Part shown: one piece after another, positions 46,358 to 58,000 of the stretch | Layout of the letters: each line of letters begins with the position of its first letter | How positions within the stretch are numbered: position 1 is the stretch's first letter | NCBI RefSeq assembly: GCF_020520425.1 | Contig: NC_079490.1 | Coordinates: 42,602,723-42,666,722, forward strand | Reading direction: 5' to 3' | DNA: 64,000 bases | Source: Spinacia oleracea | Lineage: Eukaryota; Streptophyta; Magnoliopsida; Caryophyllales; Amaranthaceae | Made by a program: the position numbers and the translations under genes | Notes under the pieces: model-generated | Databases searched by the model: none | What the model was told of the DNA's origin: nothing | Seen by the model: only the letters and a program-made list of their open reading frames with translations

Positions 46358-48168
46358 CTACTCTAGTTCTTCCGGATCATCAAATAAAGTGTTGTAGAGG
46401 GCAATGTTCGCAGGATCCACCCCCACAGTCTTCTGCGCTGCCCCTATATCAATCTCCATAAGAACCGGCTCCTGGACACTAACTTCCAAAGACGCCAAGG
46501 CTTCAGAAACATTCTCGGTTATAGCCCGCTCAGCCTCAAGGGCACAGACAATGGTGGGAGAAGAATTATTATCATCAACTAGACTAGCCACTGTTTCTAC
46601 AGGCGGCTGAGCCTTCCTAACCCACACATTATTCCGGCGACGATCTCCGCGAGAGCCTGCACTTCTTTTAACAACAGCAGGCCCCTTCATGTTAGGCACC
46701 TTTATAGGCCTAGAACTGGAACGGGGAGGAACTTCCTTTCGCTTTCGATCAGGACGAGCTTTCACAGTCTTAATACCATGGGTGCGAGGATTGGCAGAAT
46801 CACGGCCCTCATATCTGACCCGAATGCGAGGTATCAAAAGCTCAGCCGGCTCCCCATTTCGAGCCTCGGTCCTCACGGCCTTATCATCGGAGCTCATCCA
46901 CAACTTGTAGTTTTCAGAAAGACCCACAAAGCCATTTGTAGCTATGGCCCAACGCGGGAGACCATCATAATACTTAGCCCACGCTTGAACTCGTGCTTGT
47001 GAAAAGGCCGCTACTTTAGGTGGTACCGTATCAGAAAATGGGATAGTCTGCCTTAAACCGTATTGACGCATGACTCGGTAAGGGAAAATATAAATGGGCC
47101 GAGATAGCCCCAACAAGGAAACATAAACCGATACATCAGAACCCCCCTTTCATAGTAGTCAAACCCCACCACGGTACCACCCACTTAATAGAACAGATAC
47201 CATGAGTAAAAAAGGAGGCCCACTCGGCCTCGTCCTGACCTCGGTGCAAATATTTTCGGTTACCCAAGGCTATAGGGCGATAATGTTTAGGATCGGTAGG
47301 AGTTTCCAAAAGCCTAAGCCGTTCCATGAGCCAAATCTGCAAAAAACGGGTACGATAAAAAAAATAAAAAGAAAACGGTTCCTGGGGCGCAGTTTCAACG
47401 CCCAGGACCAGGCGCCAAAAATTCTAGCGCCCAGCCCTGGGCGCTGACACTCAGCCCCAAGGCAAGACGAATAAAAAATATATATGCAAAAAAAACGTAT
47501 ACGTGCGCAAAGAAAAAATCGATTACCTGCAGTAATAGGGGGCTTCCCTTAAAATATTCAGATTTGGCATCCTTCTTCAGCTCATCCGCACTCAGCAAAG
47601 TCTCGGCAACAACCAACGGCATAATAGAATAGCAACTTTCCATCTGGCTAATCAAGGGGATCAACCTTATGTCACCGAACTCACCATTGTTATTCGACAG
47701 CAAATAATGATTCAACAAGCAAAATACAAGGGCTCGAGTATTCAATTTCTGTTCGGTCATATTCTTACTAGGCCTAAAGTGATGTTTTACAAGTTTTGCC
47801 AAATTAACCTCATCACCTACAACAATTTCAGCAAGCATGTTAGCATCTAGTCCTAGGAAAGCCCCTATGGTTGTTTTACCCTCTTCAATAGTGCCAGGAG
47901 TGGCAGGGGTAGCATTAGTAGGATAACCAAGGATCGCAGCGAATTCATCTGGCAAAGGACATATTTCGTTGCCCCGAAAGACCAAAACATGATGATTGGA
48001 ATCCCAAAAGCTTAGGGCTGCATGCAGAAAATTATAGTCAATATTAATTTGTTGTAAGCCTAAAAGTGCCTCTAAGTGGTATTCTTTTAACAAAGCCTTT
48101 TCTGAAGGAGTAAGGGCCCGTAGCCAACGCCTAACAGCCCGTTGGAGTGACAAAGTAGGAATCGACAT
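46358..48168 (-). pseudogene. E3 antisense ORF, plant mobile domain-like, spliced, copy 2
   Basis: Same structure as the ORF at 34487-36299: exon 1 at 47527-48168, a 190-bp intron, exon 2 from 47336, and the basic C-terminal part at 46358-47116 in a frame offset by one. The G6 run and frame offset near 47143 are the same as in copy 1, with one neighbouring substitution (TATGAAAG versus TATGACAG). Exon 1 differs at only a few positions (CPLPDEF versus CPFPDEF). The shared offset shows it existed before the tandem duplication. Confidence 0.75.
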
Positions 48169-48249
48169 GACGAAAGCAAGGAGTAACTAAAACACAGCAA
48201 AGGAAGAAGGAAATTGAGAGTGATGGAAAATAGGGACGTATCTAGCCCC

Positions 48250-48257
48250 TATATATA
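48250..48257 (-). promoter_or_regulatory. TATA box for the E3 antisense ORF, copy 2
   Basis: TATATATA 82 bp upstream of the ATG at 48168 on the minus strand, same context as at 36381-36388. Confidence 0.65.
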
Positions 48258-49300
48258 GCTGAACGCATCAAGTGACATCCTGATCCCATTCGGAAACGCG
48301 TTAAGAAATCCGAAAGTCAAAATTCGCCAGGAAAGGACTTTCAGCGCCGAAGTTGGGCGCCGAAATAATTAACGCCCAGCCTTGGGCGCCGAAAATGCAG
48401 CCCAAGGCCCAGATTTCACAAAACGCGGAACAAGAAAAGACTTAAAACCGTGTTGCTAGACACGAGGCCCTAATGCAATTAAGATCAAGCCCAAAAGCAC
48501 CTTTAAGCTCCCAAATAGCAAAAATGAATGGTAAAACTTGGTCGAAACTTAGACTTGTCTCAGGGAACATATATGTACACTTTTCAAAACAAATATGAAA
48601 TATCAAGGTCATTCTTCGAAACACCAAAAAATGTTGTTAAGTCGTTGGTTTCTCAAATAAAAAAATGTTTGTATGTCAAAAGATTAATCCGGGCCAAGCT
48701 AAACCGGATGATATTAAACCTTGTCGCCCGAAGACTGAAGTCGCACCCCATGACTTCGCCAAAATAGCACACCACTATGAAAGGTCGCTCGCACATACGA
48801 GCACGACCCCAAACATGATTAAAAGACGTTATGAAATATGCGAAAAATGACCAACCAAGCCCGAGTGCTTGGGGGCTGGCGAAAAGTATACTCCAACAAA
48901 GAGTGCGCAATCGAATTCACATTCCCGGACTACGCTATACGCCGTCCCATGTTTGGATGATCTCAAAAGAACAGGTTCGACCTCAGAAAAGGGTCGTCAT
49001 TGACACTTGTACATGGTCCTCTGATCAAAGACCAAGTAGTGGCAAAAATCGAGCCGTAAAGACTAGCTCAAAACCACGAAAGCAGACGGTCACAAGACAA
49101 AGGTCCGTCTAAACCCGTTGTCAACCCACATTCAGGTCACAACTAAATTCAAGCATCCCTCGAAAGAATTCGCTCTTGCAAGAATGAACAAAAGAAATTC
49201 TCAAAAAAGAAATCACGATGAAAAAATAGGAAACTTGCCCATCTCAGTTGGCAAGATCACGTCACGAACCACGCGAGTTCCGAAATGAAAAACGAATTCA
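48258..49300. other. E3 noncoding region, copy 2
   Basis: Counterpart of 36389-37430 with the palindrome block at about 48340-48400. No gene recognised. Confidence 0.5.
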
Positions 49301-49732
49301 GGGACGTCCACCCTCAGCGGACAGGGCTCGCCCACCCTCAGCGGGCGGGGTCTGCGTCAATAGCCGCGCAGATCCTCAATTTTCGAAAAATAGATTCTTC
49401 AAAAAAAAAAAAAAATGAAACAGGCTCGCCATCTTCAGCCGGCGGGGTCTACGGCGCAAACCACGTAGGTCCTTATTTTCAAAAAATGAACACAAAACAA
49501 ATTTCAAAATAGATTTGTCCACTTCTAACGGACGGGGTGTCCACCCTTAGCGGACAGGTTCGCCATCTTTAGCCGGCGGGGTCTACGTCACAAACCGCGT
49601 AGGTCCTTATTTTCAAATTTCAAAAATAGATTCGTCCACTTCTATCGGACGGGGTGTCCAACCTTAGCGGACAGGCTCGCCATCTTTAGCCGGCGGGGTC
49701 TGCGTCACTAACCGCGCAGGTCCTTAGTCGCT
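49300..49732. repeat. Tandem repeat near the E3 3' LTR, copy 2
   Basis: Same four-unit array as 37430-37865 (TCGCCATCTTTAGCCGGCGG units), with a few bases fewer in an A-run near 49400. Confidence 0.9.
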
Positions 49733-50250
49733 GCAGCGATAACTTTTTCTGGTTTTCCGTTTTTCCAAACAAGAACGATGTGAGTAGCTTTCCCTTTTTC
49801 CAAAGATTGGTTTTCCGTTTTTTCCAAAAAAGAACGATGTGCTGGATTTTCCTTCGTTTTACGTCCCATAAAAACAAGGGGGTTTTCTCGTTTAGCTAAC
49901 CCTGAAAATGAGAATCTTTAAAAACATTTTTACCTCGTGATTGGGCTTGGCCAGGCCCAATTACACTTTATAGCTTTGATTTCGAAAACATCTGTAGCTA
50001 CTCCCAATGACAAAGTGAGGGAGTTTCTACGCACCTTTAGATCCTTCCAATGACAAAGTGAGGAAGTTTCTATACTATCCGTTGACAAATCCCAATAACA
50101 CGTGAGGGATATGTCGACACTTCAAGTGATGACCCTTAAGTCAAATGTTATCACTCGGGGGCTCGTGAGACCCTCGCCAAAACAGGTCACCATGGCTTGT
50201 GCGACGCACTCCGTCTAATACTTTGACTATCGCCTTACTCCAAGACTCAG

Positions 50251-50267
50251 TCAAAGTGGGGGCTAAC
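50251..50267 (+). other. E3 polypurine tract, copy 2
   Basis: TCAAAGTGGGGGCTAAC directly before the LTR start at 50268. Confidence 0.8.
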
Positions 50268-51740
50268 TATAGACACCTACTTTTGTCCCCATTCCCGAAA
50301 GGGAAGGTTCGATGATGAAAACATAAATCTCCACTTGACAACGCATCTCCTATAAAATAACGAATCTCAATTCCCCTTTTCATTTCACCTGAAACCTGCT
50401 ATTTATAGAAACCTGCTATTTATGGGAACCTGCTAAAAATAGTAACTGCCGTAATGGGTAGTTGTTAAAAGTGGCAAGTCATAAAAGATAGAAACCTGTC
50501 ACAATTAGGTGTTGCACTCCAACATAAATCCTAAATGAGATAGAAATTGCGAGAGAATCCTATTCCTAATATGATTCGAAAGTAAGAGTTACGTATTAAT
50601 TAAAATCCTAACGAGCCTAGAGTTCGTAACGGGCCCAGACGCATTCCGTCACAAGGTTAATACGCACTAAAAGACTCGATTAAAGTCTCAAATACTCCGG
50701 ATTCTAGGAATCCGAATCTGACTAAGAAAATACCCCAGATCCTATTGTCAACGCCTGGCTCTGGGCGCCGAAATCTTCGGTGCCCAGGCCTGGGCGCTGA
50801 AATTACCTGGGACGTGTACTTTCCTAATTCCTCGTGGATTAAAGCTCTACAATTCTATCTTTCCACGAACTCTTTTCTATAAATATAGCCCAAGTTCGAC
50901 GTGAAAAAAGGACACACAACACACAATTATTATTCTGAGTATTGACTCTAAACCCCTAAGCCTAAGCCTCACGCTGCAAAACTGATCACGCGTTCTGTCG
51001 CAATCGATCCATAAAATAGAACGTATCCCGTCCCATAATTTGAGATTCGTTAAATAAAAGGAGAAATAGAAAAGTCAAAGTGGTTAGTTTTCTGAGAACC
51101 GTGACGCACCTCTCAAGGGTGCGTCGTAATGTGTCCCTTTTCCATGGTTTAATTACTTTCCTCGCCCTTTTATGAACTGTTAAACTAATTAAATCTGATT
51201 GTTCTATCACGCCTAATAAAGATAATATTTTGGGAAATTGGATTATCATGCTAGGTCCCTTAATACAATCTAAATCAGATAATCGCGCTCGATCTAGTAC
51301 TATATGTTGCATATTGTTAAAACTAACTCAGATTAGTTTAATAGTTAACGCATGTCCCTTCAATTATTTATGCTGAGCTAGTAAGGATATCCTGCCTCTG
51401 GAGTTATCGAAGAGCGAGTACTCCTCTCGGTAGTTACAGTCCCCCCTAACCCTCAATCTCTACCTTGCGGGTGTATGTTGAGAAATCCCCACACCAAGGA
51501 TCACAAGGGAACCTACGGCCGTCGTGGTCAAACATAATTGCACTCCCTTTATGTCACGATAACCGGGTTTTGTCAGTTTTTCTCATTGTCGTTAAAAACT
51601 GAATGAAGACTCCTATATTACTAGTCAATTGGGTGTAAACTCACAAGAAATCCAATTACACTTGATTTGACAAAAAGAAACGTCACACCCACGAGGGACG
51701 AGGTCACACATTAGCCTCGTGCTTTTTCGACCCCCTCACA
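50268..51740 (+). mobile_element. E3: 3' LTR, copy 2
   Basis: 1473 bp, nearly identical to 38403-39875, sharing the TA start and the CTGCAAAACTGATCACGCG insertion. Only scattered substitutions were noticed (for example GGAGACTCC versus GAAGACTCC). CATCC follows at 51741-51745. Confidence 0.93.
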
Positions 51741-52692
51741 CATCCAGAAACTCATAGAAAGCTGCAAGATCCCTGTAGCCACAATCCCTGTTAATTTCTA
51801 ACTTTTATTTATTTAATATTATTCCTTAATCAATTTGTTCAGCTGCACACGAGTTATTCAGTAGTAAGAAACAGATTTCACACCCTTTCAGTAAGTCTGT
51901 CGTAGGAAAGAGTAATGAACCAACTAACACAAATACAAAACTAGAAAAACTAAACCTCTGTTAGAGAAAGCAATTGGAACAAGACTTCATATCCTTTCGG
52001 AAAGACTAACGAATATGAATGTCATTTCATTAAGCAACTTATACTCTTGTGATCTCGTCTCCCCCATCCCATCACCCAATAGGGAAATACGTATCACATT
52101 ATCACTCGAGTGCAAAGACTTCCAACCTAGCTAAACCAATTAGCAGATAGAAAATTGTATAAACCACCAAAACTCAACTCATCTATAAACGTATTCTATA
52201 AAGTTTTTAAAGTCTACTACTATACTGTAAATAAATATGGCTTGATTGGCTTCACCTTCAAGCAGGCCCCTATGAGCAACTTAGAAAAACATGGTCAAAA
52301 TAATTTTCCCCCCATATAACCCACACTCCAACAAGCAAATATAGACATGAGCAATTTAGAAGAACAAGGCAAGATCGACTGCTCGAGTGAAGCAAATTCG
52401 ATAAAACTCATAGATTTTTTTCGGTATTCAATCGCCATTGCAACAACGTTACATCAAACTCAAAGTTCACACACTTCATTCATCATAAATCAAATAAACA
52501 AATAACCAATTAATAAGGTGCTTTGGATACAGAAATAACCATCGCCGTAGGGTTAATTAACCTCAGACTAAACTACCAAGTACATTAAAACACATAACAT
52601 ATTTTTAAAGCCTAAATCATCCAACAATGTTAATCATGTACACAATATAGGAACCCCTCAACTCTCATTAATCCATTTAAATTCAAAATTCG
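51741..52692. repeat. Duplicated CACTA flank, copy 2 (original position)
   Basis: Matches 39876-40827 and is continuous with the rest of the CACTA right end, so this is the original location of the flank. Confidence 0.9.
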
Positions 52693-53190
52693 AAGCTTTA
52701 AGCAACAAATCATAAAATTGCTCCTCGTTGTAAGCTATAAGAAGCAATAATGAACTAACTAACACAAAGACAAACCTAGAAACTAAACCAAATCACTAAA
52801 TCAAATTACAAATAGAGAAGAGGAAGAGGACGAACCGAAGACGGTTTTGGAAGGGTGCGGTTCCTAAGTGATTGTGTCTGAAACTGCAATTTCGTTCTCA
52901 ATTTGTTGATGGAGGTCTGGTTTCAAGTTCTGGAGTATTTCGTGGGCGGAGGTTTTTCGCTGATGGAGGTTTTTTTTGCTGATGGAGGTCTTTCGCCATT
53001 GAGGGTTTAGGTTGGTAGAGGGTTTTCACTTTTTCTAAGGTCATATTTTTTTAGGGAAATTTTTCTTACTTGATGAATCACTTTACATCACAAGGAGTCA
53101 AGGACGTGCTTTTTTAACTTTTAAGTCTTTTTTTATAATATTTTTTTAAGTAGGCGCTCAATAGTTTTTGGGGGTAATATAATAAAAAAA
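52693..53190 (-). other. CACTA right interior, likely 5' leader of the minus-strand gene
   Basis: On the minus strand this reads as a leader: CTCCATCA repeats, AAACTGCAATTTCAG.., then CT-rich TCCTCTTCCTCTTCTC. No coding exon is recognisable. A CTGATGGAGGT motif is repeated three times (52908-53000, plus strand). Confidence 0.4.
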
Positions 53191-53570
53191 TATTTTATAT
53201 CTAACGAGTCGCCTATAAATAAAAGGCGACACATAACGTCAACTCTATAATGTCGTCTACAATATAAGAGGGGACAAGTAAACTATATACGTCCCCTACA
53301 ATGTACAAGGCGACACGTAAAGTATATGCGTCTCACTTTATAGGGGAGGGGACTCATAAACGTTTACTTTTCGAGTCGCCTACTCAATAAAAGGCGACTT
53401 TAAAAGCTTATGTGTCGCCTGATAAGTTGCAGGCGACACGTAAGCCTTTTATTTGGTTTTTTATTTTGATTTATGTAGCCTTCTGAGTCGCCTGCTCTGT
53501 AACAGGGGACTCTAAAAGCTTATGTGTCGCCTATTTGTTTGAGGCTACTCGAAAAGTCCGACTCCATAAG
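53190..53570. repeat. CACTA right subterminal repeat region
   Basis: GAGTCGCCT..AGGCGACACATAA units in alternating orientation, matching the GTCGCCT motifs of the left end. Confidence 0.9.
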
Positions 53571-53590
53571 GTGTTTTTGTAGTAGTGTAA

Positions 53591-56231
53591 CAAGTCGCCT
53601 AGCGGCATACTAATTCCCGAAAACAAGGATTGCTTCTAAACCTGCCCACGGCATACAAGTGTCGTTCACTTTAGCCGCGGTATATAGATATGCGTTGCGG
53701 CAAACGTATCCTTGAAGAAAATGATTGCTTGCTAAGAAGCCCCTCGGCAACGTTCCATGCCGTCCGTGTTGTTGTCGCTCGTCTTTTCTGACGAGCATGT
53801 CTAGCGGCAATCATACCTATTCATTGACTTGGGTCAGTCAATTCAAACATAGACATGCCCGTCAGAAAAGGTGACGAGCTATCTGTTTTTAGGTGCGGAA
53901 TTGAGGTCTGCCTAGCGACAATCATACCTATTCACTTCAATAATTGTTAAGAAAAAACTATATGCATAAAACACAGATGGGAATAACCTAGAGGCACTAT
54001 GTACCCCCCATTCGTCCAAGACGCTTAAGTGGCGCACAAAAACAACAAAGTAAGTGTTAGTGCTCAGCAGACACAAAAGTACATACGCTAACGGCGCAAA
54101 ACATGGAAAAACTTAAATTGTTTTTGCCCTTAGGGATAGAAACATCAAAACTAATTTTTTTTTCTCCTAAAAGTCACATAAATAGCAAATCAGGAGGCAA
54201 CAACATCATCTTCGTCATAAGACGGCACAAACTCTAGAGGCGGCAGACCAATATGTTCAGCAGCAAGAACGGCAGAACTATGGTCCAAACGCCGCTCGAA
54301 CCAGAAGAGGTCATACTCCTCCATGTGGTTCTCCCACCCGTGCTTGACGGAATCCTTCATAGCCTGCTCTCCCAGGTCATAAGATTCATGCAGGCGTTCC
54401 TTCAAAGCACAAACTTTGCAACCTGGCGGCCTCCCCCTACACACGCTCGTCCTGATTGGCTAACTCCTTAACTTGAGGATAATCCTCAAGTTGGACTTAG
54501 AGTTCCACCTTTTCAGCCGCATCCTTCTTGTTCCCCGCCATCAGCAACGTCATATCCTTGTCCTGTTGAAGGATTTTCTTGAGTAGCTCCGCCTTGTTTG
54601 ACTTTAGCACCGCCAGCTCCATTGCTTGGAGATCTATGGTTGTCTGCTTCTCGATGCGAATTTCCTCAATTGACTTGAAGGAATAATCACGAGGCTTCAT
54701 AAAAAAGGGTCGTCCGTCCAAATTAATGACGAGGTGTACTTAAGTGATCACAAGCCCCTCCCAAAGTAGTGACCCGTCATCAAAGAAGACGCCCTTCCAT
54801 ATAATATGAAGAGGCGCATTGCTGTTAGTACAAGCCACCCTTTAAGTAGTGGGTCGTCATTAAAAGGTCGCGTGTGTAAGTTATGACGAGGCGTACTAAA
54901 GTGATCACAGGTCACTCTTTAACAAGTGGCTCGTCATTAACGGTCCGTTAAAATAATGACGAGGCGTACTTAATTAAGCACAAAAGTAAGTAATGACTAA
55001 CCTTTTCCTCCAGCTCAGTAGTAGCCTTTTTCATTTTGGCCTCATAGATATCAGCCATCCAGTCAGTCATGTCTCCTTTGCCAACGTTGACATCCTTCAG
55101 TTAGCTCATACCTTCCTATACATAAACAAGCAAGAACCATGATCAAATAAGGGAAAATATAAAAATTGCAGAAAAAAAAGAACTAAATCGCTTGGCCGAA
55201 GATCTAAAGACGCCACCTCTAGTCATAGAATATCCTAGCCTAGGGGCAGCTAAGAACGCCTCATCTCGAAATTGTCTTATGCGCGGCAACCATTGAGCCG
55301 ACACATGAAAAGACTTATCAGCAGTGAGTTGGTATGTATCCGCCTTGAAAAGAACGTTAATCTGGTCCCACTCTGCGGCCGTCAAAGGAGGGAGTGCCTC
55401 GTCACAATCCATATAGTTAGGCGCTTCGCTACAGCGGCCCATCCTATAGTACATTTCCCTGTCGTCTGTGTGGAAGATGACCCACCTCTTCCGCCACATA
55501 TGTCACTTGGAGAGCTTACCCATCACCGTCTGATAAGTGCCACGGCTGCTCAGAGTGAACCAAACCTTGGCGGCATTTGGAGACCGAGAAATAGAGACCA
55601 AATGGAGAAAAGCATTAAAAGATGGCTGAACGTTCTTCAGCGCACACTTGGCAATATAGCCGAAAACATCGGCCCAAGAATTCGGGGTCAACTGGGCCAC
55701 TCCAATGTTAAACCTATCAAGAACCTCAATGGAAAATGGGTGCGGAGGGAACCGCATGCCCAGTTTAATGGCGGCAGCATAGACGGGGGACTCTCCATCA
55801 GCCAGGATATTCATGGTGGATTCCAGGTCGGCCGGCACTCTCATTTCATACCCCTGGCCGACACACAGGCCGTCTCTATGGTCGGCCCCATTCTTGTCCA
55901 ACCACTTCATCCATCCTTGATATGGATGAATTTTTGAAGGGAGAAGGTGAGATTCTTCCCTACCACCCGGCCTAACCAGTGCCTTAGTTTTGGTCGCCGC
56001 TTCCTCTCGGGACACCTTGCCTACCAATAACGCCTCGTCCACCCTTGTGCGTTCAGATAAACTGTCCGTCCCTTCGTCTCCATGACCGATATACTCGTCA
56101 ATCTTTTGGAAGAGGTCGGCATATTCATCCCTTTGGGTCGGCTCTATGGAAGAGTTTCTCTTAGGAGGCCCCGTAGCCTCGTCCCGAAAGCGTAAGTGGG
56201 TTGGATCTGTTGTCTGTTTGGTTCTCGCCAT
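53591..56231 (-). pseudogene. E2 antisense ORF, putative gypsy-type transposon protein, disrupted
   Basis: Minus strand from ATG 56231 (MARTKQTTDPTHLRFRDEA). The section YAAAIKLGMRFPPHPFSIEV and AQLTPNSWADVFGYIAKCAL fits the family Pfam names putative gypsy-type transposon (PF04195). A TGA at 55503-55505 interrupts the frame, which continues HMWRKRWVIFHTDD and LTAAEWDQINVLF to about 55200. Further exons: about 55009-55100 (DMTDWMADIYEAKMKKATTE), 54497-54721 (coiled-coil, LQAMELAVLKSNKAELLKK) and 54190-54444 (acidic end SYDEDDVVAS). Its position, antisense between integrase and the 3' LTR, is the same as in E1 and E3. The CACTA insertion separates it from the integrase. Confidence 0.7.
54727..54990. 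repeat. Degenerate repeats in an intron of the E2 antisense ORF
   Basis: TAATGACGAGGCGTACTTAA-like units start at 54723, 54891 and 54955, interleaved with AGTGATCACAAGCC and AGTAGTGACCCGTCATC variants. Confidence 0.7.
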
Positions 56232-56777
56232 GCCGTCTGCATAGTTTAACAGAATACGGCTTAGGGAAAGTCGAGAATAAGGAAAAAGGATGATTGAGTA
56301 TGTGCTCTGCCAATAACCAGCCGCACAACACTAAAAGCCTAACCAACGCACGTCTAACGCTAGACTGCCGCCCACTAACCATACTCAAAGTAATTATACA
56401 AAAATCAATAAAGTCAAAGAAAACATATACGACGAGTAGAACAGCTAACCTTAACGAATATGAAGTGAAATTGGGTGAGTTTTGATGAGGAACAAGATGA
56501 GTTTGGCGAAGAACACGTTGAAGCTTGTGAAGAGTAGGTTGAATAACACGGTGGGCGAAAATCGTCTAATGGTGTTTCCTCTCGCCGGAAATCGCCTCTG
56601 TCTGAGCTTTGTAAAAACAAAAGTGAAAGTGAAAAATTAGGAGTTACCCCCATATTTATAGAGGGGCAAAAGTGAGATTCGTGACACTTGTCACCATCTC
56701 TCAAAAAATTCACAAGTGTCATTTGAGGATCAAGAGTCAAGAAGGGACATCTGAAAGATTGTTTCCAGAAATACCCT
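56232..56777 (-). promoter_or_regulatory. Leader and TATA box of the E2 antisense ORF
   Basis: TATAAATA on the minus strand at 56653-56660 (CTCTATAAATATGGGGG) points to the ORF starting at 56231. The interval between contains a long leader, possibly with an intron. No other gene is seen. Confidence 0.45.
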
Positions 56778-56791
56778 CCTTGAGGGGCAAA
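56778..56791 (+). other. E2 polypurine tract
   Basis: CCTTGAGGGGCAAA directly before the LTR start TGTTGTAGGC. Confidence 0.55.
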
Positions 56792-57341
56792 TGTTGTAGG
56801 CAAAATTATCATGCCAGCATGTGCCAGTAAGATGGCGACACGGCACTATCTATGTTCCGTAAGTAGTCTATAGACCAAAAAGAGGAAACTATGTGTCCTC
56901 CTCACTTCCCTACACGTGGATAAATTACTCACCTATTTTACATTAGAAGGATTTAGGTCGGCCTTTTGGACTCTCTTACTTCACACAAGGGCCCAAAAAG
57001 CCCATTTATATCTCTTATCATTATGACTACACCAAGAGAGGGACACTTGTCCTCTCCTCCAAGCTCAGCCAATCATATGGGGATAATTCTAGGTCATTCC
57101 TTGAAAACCTAGTACTATATAAAGCACCAGATCCCAAGGACAAGGACATTCAATTCACAACAACCATAAATATTATATCTCTTCCTTCTCTCTATTTTCT
57201 CTCTCTAAAACCAATACTTACTTAGGCATCTGAGGGAATATACCAAGAGGAATATTCTTATTTTGCAGGTTGGAGCTGAGATCGTGGCGTGTTCTACCGG
57301 AAACTTCTTTGTCATCAACTGATCGGAAAAACCCCACAACA
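56792..57341 (+). mobile_element. E2: 3' LTR
   Basis: TGTTGTAGGCAAAATTATC...ACCCCACAACA, 550 bp, with short inverted ends TGTTGT/ACAACA. It has a TATA box (TATATAAA, 57116-57123) followed by a leader with CAACAACCATAAATATTA and CT-rich DNA. The first five bases after it are ATAAT; the 5' LTR that would carry the same flank is not in the window, or is unrecognised. Confidence 0.65.
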
Positions 57342-58000
57342 ATAATGATGCCATCTCTATTTCAGATAATATTTAGCATGCTTGTGAGTTGTGACTCAAT
57401 GTTTCCATGTTTTTGCAGGATTTTAGAAAACCGACACTCTCTTGCACACTCAAAAGATATAAAAGCTTGATACATAGTATTAGCATTGGAGTGGAAAGTA
57501 CAAACTCTTCAAACTGAAGCAACCACTCACCGTGTATCAGGTATATTGGCTAATATCATCACATAGATAACTTCATACATTTATTGGTTGATCTTACTGC
57601 ATGGTTATTGCCTTGTTTGTGAACGCCATTGTTTCCACTGGCACTTTTCTCCTTTTTTCTGAAGTATTTTATTTTGTGGTTTTTTATGCTGCACTTGGTC
57701 TGTTGTTGAGATTTCAGGACAATGTTTATTATTTGTTGTTGTTGTTTTGTGTGTTGATGTTCTGTGTGGTTGTTATGTGTGTTGTTGTGTGCTGCTGCTT
57801 CTACTATTTTTGTTGCTGTCTTTTGTTATTTTCTACTTATATTTTGCTTCTCGTACTTTCTTCTACTCGTTTGTATGTTTCTTCTATGTTTTCTTCTGCT
57901 GCCGCTCTGTATTTTTGCTTGCTTTAGTTTTCACTCATGTAAATTATAGTATATACTTACCATACCGACGTGTTTGGTAGGCCGAAATAGATTGTGGTTA
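57342..58000. other. No supported gene
   Basis: T-rich, low-complexity DNA (57600-57960) producing hydrophobic chance ORFs in three overlapping frames. No domain. Confidence 0.5.

Larger units (their letters stand above)
40828..52692 (+). repeat. Tandem duplication unit 2
   Basis: Second copy of the E3 interior, 3' LTR and CACTA flank, complete in the gag-protease region. It lacks its own 5' LTR and primer-binding site; its leader begins at GAAATACTCGTGC directly after CACTA flank sequence. At 52692 the flank continues with sequence unique to the CACTA (AAGCTTTAAGCAACAAATC). Confidence 0.93.
25102..53587 (-). mobile_element. Giant CACTA (En/Spm-type) transposon carrying nested elements
   Basis: The left end CACTACTACAAAAACACCTT and the right end (inverted) CACTACTACAAAAACACCTT agree for 20 bases, then continue TTGGAGT versus ATGGAGT. 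Flanks are TTA (25099-25101) and TAA (53588-53590), one change from an identical 3-bp TSD. Both subterminal regions are full of short GTCGCCT/AGGCGAC repeats. An Ulp1-like gene remnant on the minus strand and a CT-rich leader-like region at the right end suggest minus-strand transcription. No TNP2-type transposase was found, so it is probably non-autonomous. Without the E3 insertion (29959-51745 including one TSD copy) it would be about 6.7 kb. Confidence 0.9.

Noticed and set aside
54253..55937. Plus-strand ORFs up to 221 codons across the E2 antisense gene
   Set aside because: The minus-strand reading has the recognisable LTPNSWADVF pattern and exon structure; the plus-strand reading has none.
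57601..57980. Hydrophobic ORFs resembling membrane proteins
   Set aside because: T-rich low-complexity DNA gives Phe/Leu/Cys/Val runs in three frames at once; no family pattern.
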